A stretch of DNA of 27,041 nt. It comes from an uncultured Eubacteriales bacterium (lineage in GTDB: Bacteria; Bacillota; Clostridia; Oscillospirales; Oscillospiraceae). The position numbers were made by a program, and so were the translations under genes. Shown one piece after another: positions 21,543-27,041 of the stretch (positions are counted from its first letter, which is position 1; every line of letters starts with the position of its first letter). The notes under the pieces are model-generated. The model was not told where the DNA came from, made no database searches, and saw only the letters and a program-made list of their open reading frames with translations. The stretch covers positions 1-27,041 of the forward strand of contig USAT01000018.1 in assembly GCA_900552725.1 (NCBI GenBank), read 5' to 3'.

Positions 21543-22880
21543 ATGAAGAAAGAACTGGGCCATGTGGCCATCTACGACGCCAGAGAGCTGGGCGTTCCCC
21601 GTATGCTGCTGCTGGGTCTGCAGCACCTGTTCGCCATGTTCGGCGCCACCGTGCTGGTGCCCATCCTGGTAAGCTCCTACGGCCTGCCCCTGTCCATCCA
21701 GACCACCCTGCTGTTCGCCGGTCTCGGCACGCTGCTGTTCCACCTGTGCACCAAGTTCAAGGTACCCGCCTTCCTGGGTTCCTCCTTCGCCTTCCTGGGC
21801 GGCTTCCAGGCCGTCGCCGTGCTGGACGCCGGTAAGTTCGCCAGCATGACCGGCGAGGAGAAGCTGCCCTACGCCCTGGGCGGCGTGGTGATCGCGGGCC
21901 TGCTGTACCTGGTGCTGGCCCTGCTGTTCAAGCTGGTGGGCGCCAAGAAGGTCATGCGCTTCTTCCCCCCCATCGTCACCGGCCCCATCATCATCCTGAT
22001 CGGTCTGAACCTGTCCGGCACCGCCATCAGCAACGCCTCCACCAACTGGTGGTTGGCCCTGGTGGCCATCGCGGTCATCATCGTGGCCAACATCTGGGGC
22101 AAGGGCATGATCAAGATCATCCCCATCCTGCTGGGTGTGGTGGTCAGCTACATCGTGGCCCTGATCACTGGCCAGGTGGACTTCACCGCCATGCGTGAGG
22201 CCGACTTCGTGGGCCTGCAGCAGTTCGTCATCGCCAAGTTCGACATCACCTCCATCCTGGTGATGGCCCCCATCGCCATCGCCGCCATGATGGAGCACAT
22301 CGGCGACATCTCTGCCATCTCCTCCACCACCGGCAAGAACTTCATCGAGGATCCCGGCCTGCACCGCACCCTGCTGGGCGACGGCCTGGCCACCGCCATG
22401 GCCGGTATGTTCGGCGGCCCCGCCAACACCACCTACGGTGAAAACACCGGCGTCCTGGCCCTCAGCAAGGTCTACGATCCCCGGGTCATCCGCCTGGCCG
22501 CCCTGTACGCCATCATCCTGAGTTTCTCCCCCAAGTTTGACGCCCTGGTCAACTCCATCCCCACCGCCATCGTGGGCGGCGTCAGCTTCGTCCTCTACGG
22601 TATGATCTCCGCCGTCGGCGTCCGCAACGTGGTGGAGAACAAGGTGGATCTGACCAAGTCCCGCAACCTGATCATCGCCGCGGTGATCTTCGTCAGCGGC
22701 CTGGGCTTCAGTTCCACCGGCGGCATCACTTTCACCGTGGGCAGCGCCGACATCACCCTGACCGGCCTGGCCATCGCCGCTCTGGCGGGCGTGATCCTGA
22801 ACGCCGTCCTGCCCGGCAACGACTACGAGTTCGGCACCAGCGTCGAGGGCGACAAGTCCGCCGACCTGGGCAGCTATTAA
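21543..22880 (+). CDS. uraA: Uracil permease, NCS2 (UraA) family
   Basis: This 445-aa inner-membrane nucleobase:cation symporter has about 14 helices. Motifs shared with E. coli UraA are LQHLFAMFGATVLVP, PAFLGSSFAFLGG, MMEHIGDI (substrate-contacting glutamate, UraA E241 region), NTTYGENTGVLALSKVY (second substrate glutamate, UraA E290 region) and GGVSFVLYGMISAVGVR. These fit a uracil transporter better than the xanthine/urate branch. The start at 21543 uses AGAGAGG; an in-frame ATG at 21522 lies upstream of that site. It is controlled by a promoter, leader peptide and terminator (21302-21464). The cytidine-deaminase-like gene downstream strengthens a pyrimidine-salvage role. Confidence 0.93.
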   Translation: MKKELGHVAIYDARELGVPRMLLLGLQHLFAMFGATVLVPILVSSYGLPLSIQTTLLFAGLGTLLFHLCTKFKVPAFLGSSFAFLGGFQAVAVLDAGKFASMTGEEKLPYALGGVVIAGLLYLVLALLFKLVGAKKVMRFFPPIVTGPIIILIGLNLSGTAISNASTNWWLALVAIAVIIVANIWGKGMIKIIPILLGVVVSYIVALITGQVDFTAMREADFVGLQQFVIAKFDITSILVMAPIAIAAMMEHIGDISAISSTTGKNFIEDPGLHRTLLGDGLATAMAGMFGGPANTTYGENTGVLALSKVYDPRVIRLAALYAIILSFSPKFDALVNSIPTAIVGGVSFVLYGMISAVGVRNVVENKVDLTKSRNLIIAAVIFVSGLGFSSTGGITFTVGSADITLTGLAIAALAGVILNAVLPGNDYEFGTSVEGDKSADLGSY

Positions 22881-22901
22881 GAGCACGCTGCAGCAGAAAC
22901 G

Positions 22902-22931
22902 AAAACAGGCCCCGAAAGGGGCCTGTTTTTT
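22902..22931 (+). terminator. Terminator of the uracil permease gene
   Basis: A perfect 12-bp stem with a GAAA tetraloop (22902-22913 / 22918-22929) ends in six T. Confidence 0.93.
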
Positions 22932-22957
22932 ACATGGTGGTGAATCGCTCCCCGTAC

Positions 22958-22986
22958 TTGCCAACCTCTGCCGGAGATGGTATGAT
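22958..22986 (+). promoter_or_regulatory. Promoter of the cytidine-deaminase-like gene
   Basis: TTGCCA (22958-22963), 17 bp, TATGAT (22981-22986) with a TGG extended -10. Confidence 0.75.
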
Positions 22987-23015
22987 GACACCATCAACAG
23001 CGGGAGGGAACGCAT

Positions 23016-23441
23016 ATGGACATCTGGGAACAGCTCTATGAAAAGGCACGGGCGGAGTACCATCCGGAGGAGGTGACGCCGTTTTTCTACGCCCACAACG
23101 TGGTGTGCGCGCTGGAGAGCGCCAGCGGCAGGATCTTCACCGGCTTCTGTGTGGAGGCGTGCAGCGGCGTCATGAATCTGTGCGCCGAGCGGGTGGCCGC
23201 CCTGAACATGTACGTCAACAGCGGTGAGACCGTCATCCGGCGGCTCATCGCCTTCCGGGACGCGCCGCCCAGCGGCGGCGGAAGCGGCATGCCCTGCGGT
23301 GCGTGCCGCGAGTTTCTGATGCAGCTCTCACCGGAGAACCGGAACACGGAGATCATGGTGGATTGCGCCGCCCGTGAGACGGTAACGCTGGGCGAGCTGA
23401 TGCCCAACTGGTGGGGCATGTACCGGTACGGGGAGGAATAG
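23016..23441 (+). CDS. Cytidine-deaminase-fold protein
   Basis: This 141-aa zinc hydrolase of the cytidine deaminase superfamily has NLCAERVA carrying C56-A57-E58 (zinc ligand and catalytic glutamate) and MPCGACREF carrying P93-C94 and C97 (the other zinc ligands). The C-A-E form, rather than H-A-E, is that of tetrameric cytidine or blasticidin-S deaminases. The N-terminal region is slightly diverged and the C-terminus ends in an aromatic NWWGMYRYGEE, so the substrate may not be cytidine. A GGGAGGG ribosome site and its own promoter are present. It follows uraA, fitting pyrimidine salvage. Confidence 0.88.
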   Translation: MDIWEQLYEKARAEYHPEEVTPFFYAHNVVCALESASGRIFTGFCVEACSGVMNLCAERVAALNMYVNSGETVIRRLIAFRDAPPSGGGSGMPCGACREFLMQLSPENRNTEIMVDCAARETVTLGELMPNWWGMYRYGEE

Positions 23442-23443
23442 AG

Positions 23444-23482
23444 GACAAAAAACCAGACCCCATCGGGGTCTGGTTTTTTGTC
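23444..23482. terminator. Strong terminator after the deaminase gene
   Basis: A perfect 18-bp stem (23444-23461 / 23465-23482, loop ATC) has AAAAAA and TTTTTT near its base, so it can work in both directions. It also lies downstream of malQ on the other strand. Confidence 0.92.
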
Positions 23483-23519
23483 AGTGAAAAGATAAGAACG
23501 AAGAGTGAAAAGCTACGGT

Positions 23520-23538
23520 ATGCCGCCGTGGGCGGCAT
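23520..23538. repeat. Short palindrome sharing 13 bp with the repeat at 3540-3619
   Basis: An 8-bp perfect stem ATGCCGCC (23520-23527) / 23531-23538 has the loop GTG. Bases 23520-23532 equal 3607-3619. It sits just beyond the end of malQ. Confidence 0.5.
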
Positions 23539-23546
23539 GATTCAAA

Positions 23547-25055
23547 TCATTGCGCCTGTTCCGCGCGCTTTTCCGTGCGGCTGTACATGACGGTCATGTC
23601 GTAGATCTTCTTCGCCAGTGCGTCGCTGGCCTCGCCGGGCAGCATGCGCCACTGCCAGTTGCCACCCAGGATGCCGGGGGTGTTCATGCGGTGGTACTGC
23701 CCCAGGCCCAGATAGTCCTGCATCTGGGCCACGAACAGGTCGGCCACGCTGCTCTGTCCGCCGCGGAGGATGCCCCAGTGGAAGCCCTCCTCGTCATTGA
23801 GACCCAGGTATCGCTTGGCGTAGGCAATGTCCTCCGGCGCGGCCTCATGCCGCCACAGCTCCACGGGGCTATTGTCGTGGGTGCCGGTATAGCATACACA
23901 GTGCCGGGGATAGGTGTGGGGCAGGTAGTTGCTGGTGTCCCGGGAGTCGAAGGCAAATTCCAGCACCTTCATGCCGGGCCAGCCGGAGTCGTGCAGCAGC
24001 TTCTGGACGGTGGGGGTGGGGTAGCCCAGATCCTCGGCGATGAACTGCAGGCCGGGGAACCAGCCGGTCAGGGCGCTGACCAGGGCCATACCGGGGCCCT
24101 GACGCCACTCGCCGTTGCGGGCGGTAGTCTCGCCATAGGGCACGGCCCAATAGGTGTCCAGCCCGCGGAAATGGTCGATGCGGATCACGTCATACAGCTT
24201 GCCCGCGCCGTCGATGCGGCGGATCCACCAGCCGAAGCCGTCCGCCTGCATCACGTCCCAGCGATACAGCGGCGTGCCCCAGAGCTGGCCGTCCTCGCTG
24301 AAATAGTCGGGCGGGACGCCGCTGACGGCGGTGGGGATGCACTGGTCGTCCATCTGGAAGAACTGGGGCTCGGCCCACACGTCGGCGCTGTCCAGGGGGA
24401 CGTAGATGGGCAGGTCACCGATGATCTGGATGTCCAGGCTGTGGAGATACGCCCGCAGGGCCGTCCACTGGCGGAAGAACAGGAACTGGATATAGATGAA
24501 CAGCTCCACATCCTCCCGCAGTTCGGTGCGATATTTCTCCAGCACCTCCGGGGTCTTCCGCAGGCGCAGAGTCTGGTCGGGCCAGTCGGTCCAGGACTTC
24601 ATGCCGAAATGACGCTTGCAGGCCATGTACAGGGCATAGTCCTCCAGCCAGCGGCCGTTCTCCTGCCGGAAGGCGGCCACAGCCTCGGCGTCACGCTGCC
24701 AGCCCCGCTTTTTGGCGATGGCCAGCACCTTGAAGCGGCTTTCGTAGATCTTGCCGTAGTCCACATACCGAGGCTCGGTGCCCCACTGGCAGCGGGTGAC
24801 CTCGCTCTTCTTCAGCAGACCGTCGGCCACCAGCATGTCCAGGTCGATAAAGTAGGGGTTTCCGGCAAAGGTGGAAAAGCTCTGATAAGGGGAATCGCCG
24901 TAGCTGGTGGGGCCAAGGGGCAGCATCTGCCAATAGTGCTGGCCCGCGGCGTGGAGGAAGTCGGCGAAATCATAGGCGGCCTTGCCCAGTGTGCCGATGC
25001 CATAGGGGGACGGCAGGGAGGAGACGGCCATCAAAATACCACTGGAACGTTTCAT
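23547..25055 (-). CDS. malQ: 4-alpha-glucanotransferase (amylomaltase, GH77)
   Basis: This 502-aa enzyme transfers alpha-1,4-glucan segments between malto-oligosaccharides and releases glucose. The three catalytic acids are visible: nucleophile D294 in RIDHFRG, acid/base E341 in FIAEDLG and transition-state D394 in YTGTHDN. These nearly match the Thermus numbering (293/340/395). The opening RSSGILMAVSSLPSPYGIGT is the family N-terminus. The ATG at 25055 is chosen for this, with GAGGGAAAG upstream. It follows the MalG-type permease after 98 nt on the same strand, so it is probably the last gene of a maltodextrin uptake and use operon. Confidence 0.96.
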   Translation of the reverse strand: MKRSSGILMAVSSLPSPYGIGTLGKAAYDFADFLHAAGQHYWQMLPLGPTSYGDSPYQSFSTFAGNPYFIDLDMLVADGLLKKSEVTRCQWGTEPRYVDYGKIYESRFKVLAIAKKRGWQRDAEAVAAFRQENGRWLEDYALYMACKRHFGMKSWTDWPDQTLRLRKTPEVLEKYRTELREDVELFIYIQFLFFRQWTALRAYLHSLDIQIIGDLPIYVPLDSADVWAEPQFFQMDDQCIPTAVSGVPPDYFSEDGQLWGTPLYRWDVMQADGFGWWIRRIDGAGKLYDVIRIDHFRGLDTYWAVPYGETTARNGEWRQGPGMALVSALTGWFPGLQFIAEDLGYPTPTVQKLLHDSGWPGMKVLEFAFDSRDTSNYLPHTYPRHCVCYTGTHDNSPVELWRHEAAPEDIAYAKRYLGLNDEEGFHWGILRGGQSSVADLFVAQMQDYLGLGQYHRMNTPGILGGNWQWRMLPGEASDALAKKIYDMTVMYSRTEKRAEQAQ

Positions 25056-25092
25056 AGTAGTGATCTTTCCCTCGTTTTGATGATAGTGTGGT

Positions 25093-25123
25093 GCAGGGCG
25101 GGACAGGAACTGTCCCGCCCTGC
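25093..25123. other. Perfect 13-bp hairpin between the malG-like and malQ genes
   Basis: The stem 25093-25105 / 25111-25123 has a 5-nt loop. No T-run follows on the minus strand, so it is more likely an RNA-stability or processing element that sets different levels of permease and malQ mRNA than a full terminator. Confidence 0.55.
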
Positions 25124-25153
25124 GGATCGATGAAGACTTTTCGCCAGCTGCTT

Positions 25154-26011
25154 TTATCCCTTTACGGCGCCGGCGGCCACGCCCTTGATGATGTGCTTCT
25201 GGCACAGCAGGTAGAAGATGATGACCGGCAGGATGCTCAGCAGGATCAGCGCCATGGTGGCGCCCATATCCACCTGGCCATAGCTGCCCTTCAGATGCTG
25301 GATGACGATGGGGATGGTCATATACTTGGTGCGGTCCAGCACCAGATACGGCAGCAGGAAGTCGTTCCACACCCACATGATCTCCAGGACGCCCACGGAG
25401 ATGAAGGTGGGCTTCATCATGGGCAGCACCACCAGGAAGAAGGTGCGCAGGGGGCCGCAGCCGTCGATGACGGCGGCCTCTTCGATCTCCAGGGGGATGG
25501 ATTTCACGAAGCCGGAGAACATGAACACCGCCAGGCCCGCGCCGAAGCCCAGGTACACGATGGGGATGGTCCAGGGGGTATCCAGATGCAGCTTATTGGC
25601 AGTACGGGACAGGGTGAACATCACCATCTGGAAGGGCACCACCATGGAGAACACGCACAGATAGTACACGATCTTGCTGACCAGACTGCCCACGCGGGAG
25701 ACGTACCACGCCGCCATAGAGGTGCACAGCAGGATCAGTGCGGAGGACACCAGCGTGATGAACAGGCTGAAAAACACGGCCTTGACGAAGGGGTAGTTAC
25801 CGAAGGTCATGCCCTTGACATAGTTCTGGAAGCCCACGAAGCTGTCGGCGTTGGGCAGGGCGAACGTCTCGGTATTGACGGCGGCGTTGCTCTTGAAGGA
25901 GTTAATCAGCACGATGAGGATGGGCAGCACATAGATGATGCAGATCACGGCAAAGGCCACGGTCATCACTGTTTTGCTGCGGGTATGCTTTTTGGCGAGA
26001 CTGGTCTGCAT
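25154..26011 (-). CDS. Carbohydrate ABC transporter permease, MalG type
   Basis: This 285-aa inner-membrane subunit of a CUT1 sugar importer has about six helices. The cytoplasmic EAA loop (EAAVIDGCGPLRTFFLVVLP), which docks to the ATPase, is present. The C-terminus HIIKGVAAGAVKG is typical of MalG-like proteins. Its ATG overlaps the TAA of the upstream permease by 1 nt (TAATG), with AAGGAGG inside the upstream gene, so the two are translationally coupled. No ATPase gene is in the window; CUT1 systems in Firmicutes often share an MsmX/MsmK-type ATPase encoded elsewhere. The following malQ points to malto-oligosaccharides as substrate, an inference. Confidence 0.93.
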   Translation of the reverse strand: MQTSLAKKHTRSKTVMTVAFAVICIIYVLPILIVLINSFKSNAAVNTETFALPNADSFVGFQNYVKGMTFGNYPFVKAVFFSLFITLVSSALILLCTSMAAWYVSRVGSLVSKIVYYLCVFSMVVPFQMVMFTLSRTANKLHLDTPWTIPIVYLGFGAGLAVFMFSGFVKSIPLEIEEAAVIDGCGPLRTFFLVVLPMMKPTFISVGVLEIMWVWNDFLLPYLVLDRTKYMTIPIVIQHLKGSYGQVDMGATMALILLSILPVIIFYLLCQKHIIKGVAAGAVKG

Positions 26012-26934
26012 TACTGCTGCACCTCCTTCTTACGGGTGGACTGAAGCTGGATCAGACTGATGGCGGCCACCAGGATGAAGAACACCACGGCCTTTGCCTG
26101 CCCCACGCCGCGGTTGTTGCCGCCGCCGGAGTAGAAGGCGTTGTAGATGTTCAGCGCCAGCATTTCCGTGGTCTTGATCACGCTGCCATCCGGCTGCTGC
26201 AGGAAGGGACGGCCGCCGGTCAGCGCCAGGTTCTGGTCAAACAGCTTGAAGCCGTTGGTCAGCGTCAGGAAGATGCAGATGGTGAAGGAGCTCATCATGT
26301 TGGGGATGGTGACCTTCCACAGCATCTGCCAGTTGGTGGCGCCGTCGATGCGGGCAGCCTCCAGCATATCCTCCGGAATGGATTGCAGACCGGCGATATA
26401 GATGATCATCATATAGCCCACCTGCTGCCAGCACATCAGGATGATAAGACCCCAGAAGCCGTACTTGCTCTCCAGCACCACGGAGGTGTCGTACTTCACC
26501 AGAATGCCGTCAAAGATCATGGACCAGATGTAGCCCAGCACGATGCCGCCGATGAGGTTGGGCATGAAGAACACCGTGCGGAACAGATTGGAGCCCTTGA
26601 TGCCCTTGGTCAGGAAATAGGCCACCGCAAAGGCCAGCACATTGATGAACAGTACCGACACGAAGGCGAACAGCGCCGTGTACCAGAAGGCGTGGACAAA
26701 GGTACTGTCGGAGAAGGCCTTCACATAGTTGCTAAAGCCCACCCACGTCCACTGGCTGGTCAGCTTGAACTTACAGAAGGACAAAAACGCGCCTTTCAGA
26801 AACGGATACAAAAAACCGATGCAAAAGGCGGCGAAGGTGGGCAGCAGGAACAGCCACACCATCCGTTGAATGGGCCGGCGGATCAGACGGCTGCTGAGGG
26901 CGGCCGCATCCCGCTTTCTGTGTAATCGCTTCAT
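26011..26934 (-). CDS. Carbohydrate ABC transporter permease, MalF type
   Basis: This 307-aa partner permease of the CUT1 importer has a basic cytoplasmic N-terminus (MKRLHRKRDAAALSSRLIRR), a first helix near residues 27-50 and the EAA loop (EAARIDGATNWQMLWKVTIP). It also has the periplasmic-side FKLFDQNLALTGGRP segment typical of the family. It lacks the large extra periplasmic domain of E. coli MalF, as is usual in Firmicutes. The start at 26934 is supported by AGGAGTGAGAG. The solute-binding protein gene expected upstream would lie beyond the window; the last 107 bases hold no gene I can support. Confidence 0.93.
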   Translation of the reverse strand: MKRLHRKRDAAALSSRLIRRPIQRMVWLFLLPTFAAFCIGFLYPFLKGAFLSFCKFKLTSQWTWVGFSNYVKAFSDSTFVHAFWYTALFAFVSVLFINVLAFAVAYFLTKGIKGSNLFRTVFFMPNLIGGIVLGYIWSMIFDGILVKYDTSVVLESKYGFWGLIILMCWQQVGYMMIIYIAGLQSIPEDMLEAARIDGATNWQMLWKVTIPNMMSSFTICIFLTLTNGFKLFDQNLALTGGRPFLQQPDGSVIKTTEMLALNIYNAFYSGGGNNRGVGQAKAVVFFILVAAISLIQLQSTRKKEVQQ

Positions 26935-27041
26935 TCTCTCACTCCTGTTCCGCTTTTATTGTCATGGCGAAAGCTCTTGCCCGAAGGGGTTCGGCCAACA
27001 GCTCACGCCACCACAGAGAGTGTACAGGCGGGGCGGGCGAT

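Noticed and set aside
21507..23550. Long antisense open frame over uraA (and a similar one over malQ at 23550-25133 on the plus strand)
   Set aside because: Low-complexity His/Asp/Gly/Gln-rich translation without motifs; both sit opposite clear, conserved enzymes and transporters.
26935..27041. Tail of an upstream coding region on the minus strand
   Set aside because: One frame stays open to a TGA at the malF-like ribosome site, but the translation has no similarity I can recognise and the stretch is too short to support a gene; only a small CCGAA-CCCC-TTCGG hairpin is evident.

Overview
The window looks like a chromosomal segment of a GC-rich, low-spacer-density Firmicute of class Clostridia, most likely an Oscillospiraceae-type gut anaerobe (Oscillibacter/Flavonifractor-like). 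The inference rests on AGGAGG ribosome sites, sigma-A promoters with 17-bp spacers and frequent TGn extended -10s, hairpin-plus-T terminators, a butyrate kinase, a BlaI/M56 pair and an ECF-S vitamin transporter. No phage, IS element, CRISPR array, rRNA or tRNA was seen; genes are dense and mostly in short operons.

Layout. 1-3427: a divergent ECF S-component / MocR (PdxR-like) pair, then a GreA-type factor, a LysR regulator and a 61-aa membrane protein. 3428-3638: terminator and a REP-like palindromic repeat. 3639-4900 (minus): 3-methyladenine DNA glycosylase and HAD phosphatase. 4990-6429: RarD-type permease and LOG protein. 6570-8603: an XRE/zinc-ribbon regulator between two matching hairpins, then a locus that looks eroded: a zinc-ribbon membrane protein, a small ORF broken by an in-frame TGA, and a gene that joins a GNAT acetyltransferase to a truncated YczE-like membrane protein. 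8643-11643 (minus): a lipoprotein behind an ECF-type promoter, and pfkA-buk behind a roughly 330-nt highly structured leader. 11740-13363: small protein, Nudix, rsmA. 13451-14605: AI-2E-family permease lacking a normal start codon. 14714-18699: BlaI-type repressor with two operators and a very large M56 sensor. 18752-19368: autoregulated, apparently leaderless TetR. 19475-21182: ECF sigma factor and membrane sensor. 21302-23441: pyrimidine salvage, with a uracil permease behind a pyrBI-like leader peptide/terminator and a cytidine-deaminase-like enzyme. 23547-26934 (minus): sugar ABC permeases and 4-alpha-glucanotransferase.

The most interesting signals are two RNA-level control regions. The first is the pfkA leader: a 26-bp closing stem whose only two non-Watson-Crick positions are G-U on the minus strand, and which contains mutually exclusive helices. 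The second is the uraA leader: a promoter, a 24-codon leader ORF ending in a U-rich tract, and a stop codon sitting on the base of an intrinsic terminator, the architecture of UTP-sensing attenuation known from enterobacterial pyrBI. Third is the GNAT-YczE chimera. Several sensing systems (BlaI/M56, ECF sigma/sensor, lipoprotein with an ECF-type promoter) suggest an envelope-stress cluster, although that link is inference.
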